Source: Streptomyces sp. NBC_00335 (GTDB lineage Bacteria; Actinomycetota; Actinomycetes; Streptomycetales; Streptomycetaceae). Taken from it: DNA of 64,000 nucleotides. The notes beneath the pieces were generated by a model. That model saw nothing but the letters and a program-made list of their open reading frames with translations. It did not search any database and was not told where the DNA came from. Of the stretch, positions 1 through 8,772 are shown one piece after another. Made by a program: the position numbers and the translations under genes. Numbering within the stretch: the first letter of the stretch is position 1; each line of letters opens with the position of its first letter. The DNA lies in the NCBI RefSeq assembly GCF_036127095.1, contig NZ_CP108006.1, forward strand, positions 4,030,001 through 4,094,000. Direction: 5' to 3'.

Positions 1-30
1 AAGCCCCAGGTCAACAACCTGGGGCTTTTG
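1..30 (+). terminator. Terminator hairpin of tRNA-Gly repeat, copy A (cut by window start)
   Basis: An 11-bp stem (1-11 with 17-27) is followed by a short T run. The same hairpin recurs at 3236-3266, 9080-9110 and 16878-16906, where it directly follows the 3' half of a tRNA-Gly(CCC). An intact tRNA-Gly or another 3'-half copy therefore probably ends just before base 1. The shared tail after the hairpin, containing CTAGACC, is also present here at about 37-43. Confidence 0.75.
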
Positions 31-226
31 TGTTGCCTAGACCTCTCCACCTCTCCCGTGCCAGATCCGAGGCGGAAGCGGAGTCTTTGGCCTTGGTTCG
101 GCCAGGACCGTACGCGGCGATGCGGGCGGACGACCTTCACCGCACGCCCGGCTCACGGGCGAGCGCGTCAACCTGTTCGGCAGTCGTTGCCGGACCGGTG
201 GCTTCCCCTAAAGCGGCTGCATCGAA

Positions 227-787
227 CTATCCGTTGCCACTCCCACCGCCGAGCCTGCCGCTCGCACGTTGCATGAAGCTCTCGAACACAGCCTCCGCAT
301 CATTGAGCCTCATCAATGACGCAAAGTTGCGGGCCGCAGCATTGGACACCGCTTCGTCGTTGCCCCGGCCCCAGGCGTACATGTGGGGTCCGACCGCCTG
401 GACAGCCTGCTTGGCGGCTTCCAGCACTGGGAGCGACGGGGCGTCTCCACCGTCCAGAAGCGAGATCCGACGATGCCGCAGCTCAAGATCGCGACACAGG
501 GACTCCGAGCGATACACCATGTCCCGGTACTCATCGAAGCTCCTCACGGTCCAGAGCGAGGTCGCCACCCGCAGAATCTGCCCCTGGAGTTCTTCCCACA
601 CAATGCAGAAGCCCTCGTAAGCCTGGTACCGCTCCGAGAGGAGCGCTGTGGTGCTGGCCGTGATCCTTAGTTGCTGGATGTCTCGCGCCTGCACCACCGG
701 TCCGTGCACGGTCGAGTTATCGAGCCCGTTGGCCACGTCAACCGTCGCGTGCTGAACGGACGGCTGTTCTCTGCGAGATGAGTCCAC
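227..787 (-). CDS. Small helical protein with N-terminal amyloid-signalling-like (RHIM/BASS-like) motif
   Basis: 186 aa, GTG start at 787. Residues 24-38 carry the motif N-S-T-V-H-G-P-V-V-Q-A-R-D-I-Q, which is shared with the three other genes of this module. The remaining ~140 residues look soluble and helical, rich in Trp, Arg and Glu, with no signal peptide or membrane segment; I recognise no enzyme motif. The N-terminal motif plus C-terminal domain layout matches amyloid-signalling effector proteins. That the motif forms an amyloid, and what the domain does, are inferences. It is the last gene of a minus-strand array and starts 27 bp after the stop of the 815-1270 gene, so the two are probably one transcript. 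Confidence 0.7.
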   Translation of the reverse strand: MDSSRREQPSVQHATVDVANGLDNSTVHGPVVQARDIQQLRITASTTALLSERYQAYEGFCIVWEELQGQILRVATSLWTVRSFDEYRDMVYRSESLCRDLELRHRRISLLDGGDAPSLPVLEAAKQAVQAVGPHMYAWGRGNDEAVSNAAARNFASLMRLNDAEAVFESFMQRASGRLGGGSGNG

Positions 788-814
788 GCCGGGATGTTAA
801 GGCCCAACACGAAA

Positions 815-1270
815 TCACGCCTGTGTACTGCCCCAACCTCTTTCGGGAGGCATCCCAAAGCTGAGCGAACCCACACTGCCGACTTGGACCACGGGACCAT
901 GCTGCACGCCCCCACTGATCGTGTTGTGCACCTCCGCGACCTGTTGATCGCCTCGCCTTGGTGCAAGTTCATCGAGCACTGACTGAAGTTCAGAAGCAGC
1001 AGTCGGATTGGCCATCAAGGTACGTCGCAGCCGTGTGCGCCATTCCGCCTCGACGTCCAAGACCATCTGCTCGTCACCGGCCTCCAACGCCGCCGTGAGC
1101 TCTCCGCGCGAGGTCTCCAGCTCGCCTTCGATCACGACTCCTTCGCCACCGTCGCGACGCGCAAAGAACAAGGCGATCCGATCACGAGCCTGTGCCCACG
1201 AGTCAGTCGCCATCTGCTGAACGAATGCCGTTGCACCCGCGGCAGCGAGTGCCATCAACTCTGGTTCCAT
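815..1270 (-). CDS. Small adaptor-like protein with C-terminal amyloid-signalling-like motif
   Basis: 151 aa, ATG start with a good Shine-Dalgarno (AAGGGGGATGA just upstream on the minus strand). The N-terminal ~100 residues are acidic and helical and begin with an Ala-rich stretch after M-E-P-E-L; proteins with this opening are common and unnamed in Streptomyces, from memory. The shared motif sits near the C terminus (H-G-P-V-V-Q-V-G-S-V-G, about residues 124-134), preceded by N-T-I-S-G-G. In its three neighbours the motif is N-terminal, so this one has the layout of the partner that would seed them. That partner role is inference. No membrane segment or catalytic motif is visible. Confidence 0.7.
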   Translation of the reverse strand: MEPELMALAAAGATAFVQQMATDSWAQARDRIALFFARRDGGEGVVIEGELETSRGELTAALEAGDEQMVLDVEAEWRTRLRRTLMANPTAASELQSVLDELAPRRGDQQVAEVHNTISGGVQHGPVVQVGSVGSLSFGMPPERGWGSTQA

Positions 1271-1508
1271 TCATCCCCCTTACTAGCAGTCGAGTCAGCC
1301 ACCGCACCCATGGCCCTCGACGATCAAAGACCGACGGCTACCGTACGTCGCACGCCCCCAACATGTACGAGCGCCTCTGGCGACCGTGGCGCCTCCCCGC
1401 GCGGGTGGCGCCGCCCCGCGGCCGCCGCACCTCGAATCGCGAGAGCCGGCCTGGTAGCCGCACACGATCCGAGCCGGCATCACTCACGCGACCACCTCAG
1501 GGGACGAG

Positions 1509-1895
1509 TCAACGCTCATAGGTGGACAGCAACCCGATTCCCGCCAGACAGGCCGGAACAAGGGCGGACCAGACCCCGTCTTCGGTTCTGGCCCACAAAA
1601 CTCCCGACGGAATCGCGATGAGGAGAACAGACCAGCAAAGACGCCGGAACCTCCTCCGCGAACGGACGAGCCGAGCAGTTGCAACCTCGCGCCGCCGCCT
1701 CTGCGCGTCCTCGGCCGCCCATTCGTCCTGCGTGCGCTCCCGAAGGCGCGCCAGGAACGCAGCATGGTCAGCGTCGTGCGCCGCGGCGGGTGGCGCAACG
1801 TTCAAGTTGAGGTCCCCGTGGACAGCGCCCGCCTGCACGACAGGGCCTTCAACGTGGCCGCTCAACTCGTTGCGCACATATGGCCGTTCACTCAT
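1509..1895 (-). CDS. Two-helix membrane protein with N-terminal amyloid-signalling-like motif
   Basis: 128 aa, ATG at 1895 without a strong ribosome-binding site. Residues 8-25 carry the clearest copy of the motif (N-E-L-S-G-H-V-E-G-P-V-V-Q-A-G-A-V-H), followed by G-D-L-N-L. A charged, Arg-rich helical stretch (about 40-85) leads into two hydrophobic segments (about 87-102 and 107-124). The layout, a cytosolic motif, a linker and a membrane hairpin, would suit an effector acting on the membrane; that is inference. The gene is 238 bp upstream of the 815-1270 gene on the same strand. Confidence 0.7.
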   Translation of the reverse strand: MSERPYVRNELSGHVEGPVVQAGAVHGDLNLNVAPPAAAHDADHAAFLARLRERTQDEWAAEDAQRRRREVATARLVRSRRRFRRLCWSVLLIAIPSGVLWARTEDGVWSALVPACLAGIGLLSTYER

Positions 1896-2088
1896 TCGCC
1901 GAAGATACGCGATCAGCTCAGAAGATCACCATCGGACTGCGCCTGCCTTTGTCTGGTGGGGCCCACCAGGTGACTCAGTGGCCCGCTCGCCGGAGTGGGT
2001 CCGTCCACAGAAGTTGGGGGCCTTCCACGGTCATCAACTTCCAGGACCTAGAAGGTGTCTGTATTTCTCGGACTTCACCATGCCTGGC

Positions 2089-2766
2089 TCACGAGTCGAC
2101 GAGTGCGTACGGCCTGCTGCCCGCGTCCCGGGCGAAAAGCCACGCGAACACGAGGAGCGGGGCGTAAATCACTGCAAGGAAGATGCTGCCCACGGCCACC
2201 GTCACACGATCCGATCGACTGTACCGGTGCTGGGTCCAGCTCAGCACCCAGAGGCCGAGAGCGCCAAGGAGTCCGACCAAGAACAGCGCCGGCCACACTT
2301 GGTCGCTCTGCACCGAGAGCGCGAAGGACAGCACTACAGTCGACGGACCACGCCACTCCATCGTCTGCCCAAGGTCCCACCCGAGCTGCCCCGGCCTTGG
2401 CAGTACCAGCAATCCCACCATCAGCAAGATCTGTGCCACACCACCGACCAGCCCGGCACGCTCGGCAATCCAGCTCGCAGGGAATTCCGTCCAGCCTGAC
2501 GGGACCGCCAGCGCATCGCAGACGGTGGCCATCCCGTCGAGCGGTGTACCCCAGCGACGGGCTCCGACGATGGTCGCGAGTGCCGCGAGAGAGGCCAGCG
2601 TCCGATACAGCGTCGCCACGACCTTCAGCGAACGCACCTCCTTGATCACGTTGTTTACCGTGCTCGACGGACTCGACATGAACACATCCCTGACCGACCG
2701 CGCCTGCACGACGGGACCCTCGACGTGACCGCTCAGATCATTGACAACGGATCGATACTCGCCCAT
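2089..2766 (-). CDS. Polytopic membrane protein with N-terminal amyloid-signalling-like motif
   Basis: 225 aa from the ATG at 2766. This start was chosen over an upstream one at 2847 because the resulting N terminus aligns residue for residue with that of the 1509-1895 protein: N-D-L-S-G-H-V-E-G-P-V-V-Q-A-R-S-V. After the motif come about five hydrophobic segments between residues 50 and 215, in pairs linked by short loops. There is no recognisable transporter or enzyme signature. It is the first gene of the minus-strand array and is 193 bp from the next. Function is unknown; a membrane effector triggered through the motif is my inference. Confidence 0.65.
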   Translation of the reverse strand: MGEYRSVVNDLSGHVEGPVVQARSVRDVFMSSPSSTVNNVIKEVRSLKVVATLYRTLASLAALATIVGARRWGTPLDGMATVCDALAVPSGWTEFPASWIAERAGLVGGVAQILLMVGLLVLPRPGQLGWDLGQTMEWRGPSTVVLSFALSVQSDQVWPALFLVGLLGALGLWVLSWTQHRYSRSDRVTVAVGSIFLAVIYAPLLVFAWLFARDAGSRPYALVDS

Positions 2767-3188
2767 GCGCTGGAACCTACGTCCACGTTGAGAGCGCCGC
2801 CACCAAGACCTCAAAAGCGAATCTGGACGCATCACGCAGCACACCAAGCCGCGCCGGGCGGCCCCGCATCGGCCTGCTCACGGAAGCAACCTCGCAGTGC
2901 GGATCTGCGGCTCGGGCGGTGAGGCCGGCCGACAGCCACTTCGTCGATCGTCACCGCTCAGGCCGGTGCAGGCATCCCTGCAGATCCATCCAGCTCGTGG
3001 TCGCGGACGACGGCGTGCCGCCCATGCGTGCCCCGCTTGAGGAGGCCACCGGCTTCACGTGCCCCAGCCGTGCCCTTTGGAGCGGCGAACAGCGGTCAGA
3101 ACCGGCACCCAGAGGCAGTCGCACCAAAGGCCGAAAGGGGTAGGAAACCGCAGGTCAGAAGCCATGCGGGGCATCCATACGCCATAGA
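2767..3188. other. Intergenic stretch without a supported gene
   Basis: The 420 bases between the first motif gene and tRNA-Gly repeat copy B contain only short ORFs with no recognisable protein features. The promoter of the motif-gene array should lie at the left end. Nothing resembling an integrase or excisionase remnant was recognised. Confidence 0.4.
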
Positions 3189-3280
3189 TTCCCAAGCTTA
3201 TAGCGCGGGTTCGATTCCCGTCATCCGCTCTTCTACGAAGCCCCAGGTCAGCGACCTGGGGCTTCGTCGTTGTCTAGACC
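3189..3280 (+). repeat. tRNA-Gly(CCC) 3'-half plus terminator, copy B (att-like site)
   Basis: Bases 3189-3230 match the 3' half of a tRNA-Gly(CCC): anticodon loop TTCCCAA, anticodon 3' stem, variable loop, T arm (GCGGG-TTCGATT-CCCGT) and acceptor strand CATCCGC followed by TC. No 5' half precedes it. A 14-bp perfect hairpin follows at 3236-3266, then the tail GTCTAGACC. An anticodon-loop-to-3'-end fragment is the usual attachment-site core of tyrosine-integrase elements, so this reads as an attR-like scar. Confidence 0.75.
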
Positions 3281-3467
3281 TGTTCAGGAGTCCCGCACCA
3301 CTTGCGCACCACTTGACTCCTTCCCGGCCTGCTCGGCGGGCTTCTACCGGGCGGTTGCAAGGACGTTGACAGCGGTAGCGCTCTCCTGCCGTCCACCGAC
3401 CGGTGGACGGCAGGTTCAACCGGCCGGGCGTGTCGGGCTGTGCACCCCGCCGACCAGGATCTCCGGT

Positions 3468-5687
3468 ATGAGTCAACTCCCTGTGCAGATAGCCCGTTGG
3501 AGCGCCCAGCACACATGGCGTGCGATCGCCGGCTGGTTCGTGTTCGTCTTTCTGTGCCTCGGCGTCGGCATCGCGGTCGGCACCAACGAGGCCAGCGTCG
3601 AGGACTTCCGGGTCGGTGAGGCGGGGCGCGCCGAAGCGATGGCAGCCGAAGGGGGCCTGCAGCGCAGGCCCACCGAGCAGATCATCTTCTACGCCAAGTC
3701 CGGACCTCCGGACATGGCCGCAGCCGACTCCGCGGCACGGGACCTCACCGAGCGGATGCGGAAGCTGTCCGAGGTGGACAGCGTCGCGGCCCCGGTCCGC
3801 TCCGAGGACGGCAAGGTGCTCAGGGTCTCGGTGGTCCTGAAGGGCCCCGAGCTGGACGGCAAGAAGAACGTCGTCCCGCTCCTCGAACAAACGGCGAAGG
3901 TGCGCGACGAGTACCCCGACCTGGTCGTGGAGGAGACCGGCTCCCCCTCCATCAGCAAGGGCGTCAATGATCAGCGCGGGAAGGACCTCGCGCTCTCCGA
4001 GCGCATCACGCTGCCAGTCACGCTCATCACCCTGCTGCTCGTCTTCGGATCGGTGGTCATGGCCAGTGTGCCGCTGCTGCTCGCGCTCTCCTCGATCGCC
4101 GGCGCCCTGGGGCTGTCCATGATCGCGTCCCACGGCCTCCCCGACCCCGGTGTCGGGACCAACATGATCCTGCTCATCGGCCTGGCCGTGGGAGTCGACT
4201 ACACGCTCTTCTACCTCAAGCGTGAACGCGAGGAACGGGCCCGTGCCGGTGGTCGTCTCGGCTCGGAAGCCCTGGTGGAGCTGGCGGCGGCGACCGCGGG
4301 CCGGTCCATCGTGGTCTCCGGCCTCGCCGTGATCGTCTCCACCGCCACCTTGTATCTGGCCGGGGACGTCATCTTTTCCTCGCTGGCGACGGGGACCATC
4401 CTGGTCGTGGCGGTCGCCGTGGTCAGCTCCCTGACCGTACTTCCCGCACTCCTCGCGACGATCGGGCGCCGGTCCGAGCACCGTTCGGCCCGCAAGGCCG
4501 CCCGCCGGGCGAGCCGCGGCAAACCGGTCCGTACGAAGCGGGCGGCGGCCGAAACGGGCCGGGTGTTCGGCGCCCTGCTGCGGCCCGCGCAGAAGCGTCC
4601 CGCCGTCACCCTGAGCGTATCGGTGCTCGTCATGCTCGCCCTGGCGGCGCCCGCGCTCGGCATGAAGCTCATCGACCCGGGCAAGGACACCTTCTCGCGC
4701 GACATCCCGGCCATGCAGGTCTACGACCGGCTGAACGCAGCCTTTCCGGAGCTTCTGGTCAAGCATGAGGTCGTCGCCCGCTCCACCCCGGACCGGGCCC
4801 CGGAGGTGAGGCAGGCTCTGGCGGATCTCGGCCGGCGAGCGCAGGCCGATCCTCTGTTCGCCAGGACCGCCGAGCCGGAGGTGCGTACGTCGGCCGACGG
4901 CCGGATCAGTGTGCTGGAGCTGGCCGTCCCGTATCCCGCGCCCTCCGCCGAAGCGACCGAGTCGCTCGGGCATCTCCGTAAGGACCATGTGCCCGCCACG
5001 GTCGGCATGCTGTCCGGCGTGGAGACGGGGGTGAGCGGTGACGTGGCCCGGGGCCGCGACTACGTGCATCACGAGAAGAGCAAGCTCCCGCTGGTCATCG
5101 GGCTCCTGCTGCTGGTCACCTTCGCGATGACCGTGTGGGCGTTCCGCTCGGTGGTCATCGGTCTGATCGGCGTCGTGCTCAATCTGCTGTCCGCCGGGGC
5201 CTCGCTCGGCCTGCTGGTCGTGTTCTTCCAGGGGACGTGGGCGGAGGACCTGCTGGCCTTCGACTCCCTCGGCGCGATCGCGTCCCGGGTGCCCCTGTTC
5301 CTCCTCGTGATTCTCTTCGGTCTGTCGATGGACTACCAGGTATTCGTGGTCAGCCGGATCCAAGAGGCCATGCACAACGGAATGTCAGCCCGCGAGGCAG
5401 TGTTGGACGGCATCACCCGGTCGGCCAAGGTGGTGACCAGCGCGGCGATCGTGATGGTGACGGTGTTCGGCGCCTTCGTCGCCCTGCACCTCACCGAGAT
5501 GAAGCAGATGGGCTTCTGTCTGGCGGTGGCCGTACTGCTGGACGCCGTGGTCATCCGGCTCATGGTCCTGCCGTCTCTCCTGCTCCTTCTCGGCGAGCGG
5601 GCATGGTGGCCGCTCCGGCCGACCCGGTCGTCCCCTACGGCGCTGATCACCACCACGGCTCCCCGTCCATTCGAGAACGTAGTCTGA
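3468..5687 (+). CDS. MMPL/RND-family membrane transporter
   Basis: 739 aa from the ATG at 3468, which has an AGGA about 9 nt upstream; the open frame continues upstream without coding character. The layout is that of actinobacterial MMPL permeases: one N-terminal membrane helix (about 15-35), a periplasmic domain (40-170), five helices with the conserved Asp-Tyr pair in the G-V-D-Y-T stretch, a basic cytosolic loop rich in Arg/Lys, a second periplasmic domain, and a final five-helix bundle with the matching M-D-Y-Q-V motif. The family exports lipids or hydrophobic drugs by proton motive force; the substrate is unknown. The stop is 5 bp before the kinase gene, so the transporter is probably controlled by, or senses with, that two-component system. 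Confidence 0.9.
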   Translation: MSQLPVQIARWSAQHTWRAIAGWFVFVFLCLGVGIAVGTNEASVEDFRVGEAGRAEAMAAEGGLQRRPTEQIIFYAKSGPPDMAAADSAARDLTERMRKLSEVDSVAAPVRSEDGKVLRVSVVLKGPELDGKKNVVPLLEQTAKVRDEYPDLVVEETGSPSISKGVNDQRGKDLALSERITLPVTLITLLLVFGSVVMASVPLLLALSSIAGALGLSMIASHGLPDPGVGTNMILLIGLAVGVDYTLFYLKREREERARAGGRLGSEALVELAAATAGRSIVVSGLAVIVSTATLYLAGDVIFSSLATGTILVVAVAVVSSLTVLPALLATIGRRSEHRSARKAARRASRGKPVRTKRAAAETGRVFGALLRPAQKRPAVTLSVSVLVMLALAAPALGMKLIDPGKDTFSRDIPAMQVYDRLNAAFPELLVKHEVVARSTPDRAPEVRQALADLGRRAQADPLFARTAEPEVRTSADGRISVLELAVPYPAPSAEATESLGHLRKDHVPATVGMLSGVETGVSGDVARGRDYVHHEKSKLPLVIGLLLLVTFAMTVWAFRSVVIGLIGVVLNLLSAGASLGLLVVFFQGTWAEDLLAFDSLGAIASRVPLFLLVILFGLSMDYQVFVVSRIQEAMHNGMSAREAVLDGITRSAKVVTSAAIVMVTVFGAFVALHLTEMKQMGFCLAVAVLLDAVVIRLMVLPSLLLLLGERAWWPLRPTRSSPTALITTTAPRPFENVV

Positions 5688-5692
5688 CGATC

Positions 5693-6874
5693 ATGCTTCA
5701 ACGTCCGCAGCGCGGGGACCCGTTCTGGATATGGATGCTCCACTGGTGGGACGTCATGTCCTGGGTGATCATTGGCCTGCTGGCCGTGATCACCATCGTG
5801 GGGGACACCCCCCGCCCGACCGGTTACGGGTCGCTGGGGCTGCTGGCACTTCTCGGCATCTGTTACGGGCTCGTACGCAGACGCCCCGGCAATCCGGTGC
5901 TCGGCGCGTACGCCTATCTGGCCTTACTGGTCCCCGTCCTGGGCGGACTCGCCTACCTCCGCGACGGCTTCGGGGTGCTGTACACGCTGGCGCTCCCACA
6001 GTTCGTCATCTTCGCTAACAGTCTGCGGTCCTCGATCGTCTGCAGCGGGCTCGGTGCCGTGGCCATCACGGTCGGCGGCAGCCTGCGGGAGGGCCTGAAC
6101 GCCGAGGTCCTCACCACCAACGCCATCTCTTCGTTCGCTGTCTACGCGGTGAGCGTCCTGATCGCCGTACTGACGCCCCGGGCCCTTGAACTGCGCGACG
6201 AACGCGCCCAGCTGCGCACTGAGTTGAAAAGCACCCAGCTCAGCCTGGCCGAGGCACACCGGCTCCAGGGCGCCGCAGAGGAGCGCGAGCGCCTCGCACG
6301 GGAGATCCACGACACCCTCGCCCAGGGCTTCGCCTCCATCATCGCGCTGGCGGAGGCGGCCCGCTCCGGCCTCGAAACCGATGCGGAGAGGAGCGCGCAG
6401 CAGTTGCAATCCATCGAGCAGACCGCCCGCGACAACCTCGCCGAGGCCCGCGTCCTCGTCGGCTCGGCCCCCCAGAGCGGCGTGGCTCCCGGCTCGGCGG
6501 CCAGAACCCTGCGGCGGACACTGGACCGGTTCACCGAGGACACCGGGGTCACCGTCACCGCAGACCTGCCGGACATCGAGTGCGACCAACCGACTCGGAT
6601 CGCGCTGCTCCGCTGCACTCAGGAGTCCCTCGCCAACATCCGCAAGCACGCGGCAGCCTCCGCCGTGGACATCGTCCTGGCACGGCAGCCGTTCGGCATC
6701 GAGCTGGAAATCATCGACGACGGCCGGGGTTTCGTGGTCGAGGAGTCCCGAGGCTTCGGACTCAACGGCATGCGCAAACGCCTCGCCGAACTCGGCGGCG
6801 AACTCACCGTCACCAGCTCGGTTGGAGATGGCACCCGCATCCTCGCCATGATTCCCACGAACGGTCAGGTGTGA
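5693..6874 (+). CDS. Sensor histidine kinase (NarL-type partner)
   Basis: 393 aa, ATG five bases after the transporter stop. The N-terminal ~150 residues hold several membrane helices with short loops. A coiled segment follows, then the HisKA_3 dimerisation box with the phospho-acceptor His in A-R-E-I-H-D-T-L, and a HATPase domain with its N box (near A-N-I-R-K-H-A) and G1 box (D-D-G-R-G-F). It would phosphorylate the response regulator encoded 1 bp downstream. The small extracytoplasmic part suggests sensing within the membrane or of envelope stress. Confidence 0.93.
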   Translation: MLQRPQRGDPFWIWMLHWWDVMSWVIIGLLAVITIVGDTPRPTGYGSLGLLALLGICYGLVRRRPGNPVLGAYAYLALLVPVLGGLAYLRDGFGVLYTLALPQFVIFANSLRSSIVCSGLGAVAITVGGSLREGLNAEVLTTNAISSFAVYAVSVLIAVLTPRALELRDERAQLRTELKSTQLSLAEAHRLQGAAEERERLAREIHDTLAQGFASIIALAEAARSGLETDAERSAQQLQSIEQTARDNLAEARVLVGSAPQSGVAPGSAARTLRRTLDRFTEDTGVTVTADLPDIECDQPTRIALLRCTQESLANIRKHAAASAVDIVLARQPFGIELEIIDDGRGFVVEESRGFGLNGMRKRLAELGGELTVTSSVGDGTRILAMIPTNGQV

Positions 6875-6875
6875 C

Positions 6876-7520
6876 ATGACTACATCGGCAGACGCGCTCC
6901 GCATCATCCTGGCCGACGACCACGCGGTGATGCGCGCCGGCCTGGTTGCGCTGCTGGCCTCCGAGCCCACCATCGACATCGTCGGCGAAGCAAGCGACGG
7001 CCGGGAGGCGGTCGAGCTGGTCGACCGGCTGCAGCCCGACCTGGCGCTGCTGGATCTGCGGATGCCGGTGCTCGACGGGGTGGGTGCCACCGCCGAGATC
7101 GTCGCGGGCCGTCCGGGGACTCGCGTGCTGATCCTGACCACCTACGACACCGACACCGAGATCGAGCATGCAGTAGAGGCGGGCGCGACCGGCTACCTCC
7201 TCAAGGACGCCACCCGCGAGCAGCTCGTCGAGGCCATCCACTCAGCGTCCCGGGGCGAGACCGTCCTGGCCCCACGCGTCGCGCAGCGTCTGGTGGCCAA
7301 GATGCGGCAGCCCTCGCCGGTGACGCTCACCGCGCGCGAGGTGGACGTGCTGAGTGCTGTCGCGGACGGCCTGTCCAATCCGGAGATCGGCAAGCGCTTG
7401 GTCATCTCCGAGGCCACGGTGAAGACACATCTGCTCCGGATCTTCGCCAAGCTGAACGTCAGCGACCGCACGCGCGCGGTCGTACTGGCCCTGCAGGGGG
7501 GTCTACTGGACCGGCGTTAG
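6876..7520 (+). CDS. NarL/FixJ-family response regulator
   Basis: 214 aa, ATG one base after the kinase stop. The receiver domain (about 8-125) shows the acidic pair D-D, the phospho-acceptor Asp in L-L-D-L-R-M-P and the conserved Lys in L-L-K-D. A LuxR-type helix-turn-helix (about 148-205) has the typical L-T-A-R-E-V and S-E-A-T-V-K-T-H-L signatures. It is the third gene of a transporter-kinase-regulator operon and probably regulates that operon and/or the facing hydrolase gene. Confidence 0.95.
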   Translation: MTTSADALRIILADDHAVMRAGLVALLASEPTIDIVGEASDGREAVELVDRLQPDLALLDLRMPVLDGVGATAEIVAGRPGTRVLILTTYDTDTEIEHAVEAGATGYLLKDATREQLVEAIHSASRGETVLAPRVAQRLVAKMRQPSPVTLTAREVDVLSAVADGLSNPEIGKRLVISEATVKTHLLRIFAKLNVSDRTRAVVLALQGGLLDRR

Positions 7521-7671
7521 CCCGCCTGCGGCTCGACCTGAGCCGCTTGCGCAGTGGTTACGGCCGCAGGCGTCGGCTCCCGGCCGCATCCCTGCGGACC
7601 GTCACCGCCTGATGACCGGCTGATGACGGCGTCGAGGGGGGATCGTGACCACAAGCCGGTGCGCCGGGCGG

Positions 7672-8772
7672 CTAGCGCTGCTTGGCGCACAGGGCCGCGT
7701 CCACCGCCCCTTGGAGGTGGCGCAGGCTTTCGCCTTCGGCCGCCCAGGTCGTGGTGTAGACGGTCACGGTGCCGCGGCCTGCCGTGGCGCGGCCTCCGCC
7801 CACGGAGTTGCCGGGCAGGTCGCCGCCGTGGCCCCAGTAGGAACCGCCGCAGCTGAGGGGGATCGAGGCGATGCCGTAGCCGTAGCGGCTGCCCGCCGGG
7901 TAGACGTCGCGCCCACCAACTGCGGTGGTGTCGTGGGTCATCTGGCGCACCGCCCAGGCGGGCAGGAGGCGGCCGCCGAACAGCCCGTTCCAGAAGGCGT
8001 TGAGGTCCTTGGGCGTGGAGACGAGGCCACCGGATGCGCCGAACTCGTACCCGGGAAGCTCGGTCAGATCCACCCGGCCGGCCTCCGGGGCGGCCGGGTG
8101 GATGCCGTAGTTGCGGGCGTGCGGTCCGCGCAGGGACAGCTCTCCGGGCGTAGGCCAGTACGTGTCGTCCAGGTGCAGCGGGCGCAGGATCGTGCGCTCG
8201 ATGTACGTGCGGAATCCGACCCCCGACGCCTTGTCGATCACCATGCCGAGCGCGAGGTAGTTGGTGTTGGAGTAGCCCCAGCCGGTGCCGGGCTCGAAGC
8301 CGGGCTTCTCCTTGAGCGCGAGGGCCAGATAGTCCTCGGGCGTACCGGGCCGGGTCCAGTCGACCAGCGTGGCGTACTCCGGCAGCCCACTGGTCTGCTT
8401 GAGCAACTGCCTGATCGTGATCGTGTGCTCGGAGAGCTGTGGCACGTATCGGCCGGCGCGGTCGTCCAGCCGTATCCGCCCGTCCGCCACCAGGCGCATC
8501 ACCGCTGCCGCGGTGAACGCCTTGGTGTTGCTGGCCACCCGGATCCGCCCCCGCTCATCGACCATGGGCCGGCCCGACTCCAGGTCCGCGACACCGGCGG
8601 TACGCGTCGTCCTACCGTCGTACGCCAGGGCACCCGGGACCTCGTCGGCGTCGACGAGCAGATCCAACTGGTGCTGTACCGGGTCGAGCGGCCGAGCCGC
8701 CGCCGCGGGAACGAACGCCCCGATGGTCGTTGCGGCGAGCAGAACTGCGGTGGCGATGCGCTTGCGGTACAT
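7672..8772 (-). CDS. Secreted serine hydrolase (class C beta-lactamase / DD-peptidase fold)
   Basis: 366 aa from the ATG at 8772, preceded by GGGGGAAG at good spacing; the longer upstream frame lacks coding character. A Sec signal peptide (about 1-26, ending A-A-A-R) precedes the domain. Visible active-site motifs are S-x-x-K (S-N-T-K), the Tyr motif (Y-S-N) and a C-terminal H-G-G-D where R61-type enzymes have H-x-G. It probably acts on cell-wall peptides or small esters outside the cell. It faces the two-component operon across a 150-bp gap and may be linked to its envelope role. Confidence 0.9.
   Translation of the reverse strand: MYRKRIATAVLLAATTIGAFVPAAAARPLDPVQHQLDLLVDADEVPGALAYDGRTTRTAGVADLESGRPMVDERGRIRVASNTKAFTAAAVMRLVADGRIRLDDRAGRYVPQLSEHTITIRQLLKQTSGLPEYATLVDWTRPGTPEDYLALALKEKPGFEPGTGWGYSNTNYLALGMVIDKASGVGFRTYIERTILRPLHLDDTYWPTPGELSLRGPHARNYGIHPAAPEAGRVDLTELPGYEFGASGGLVSTPKDLNAFWNGLFGGRLLPAWAVRQMTHDTTAVGGRDVYPAGSRYGYGIASIPLSCGGSYWGHGGDLPGNSVGGGRATAGRGTVTVYTTTWAAEGESLRHLQGAVDAALCAKQR

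Noticed and set aside
3198..5375. 725-codon minus-strand open frame across the MMPL gene
   Set aside because: It has the Asp/Gly/His/Glu/Arg-rich composition of an antisense shadow in high-GC DNA. The plus-strand protein has clear helices and family motifs.
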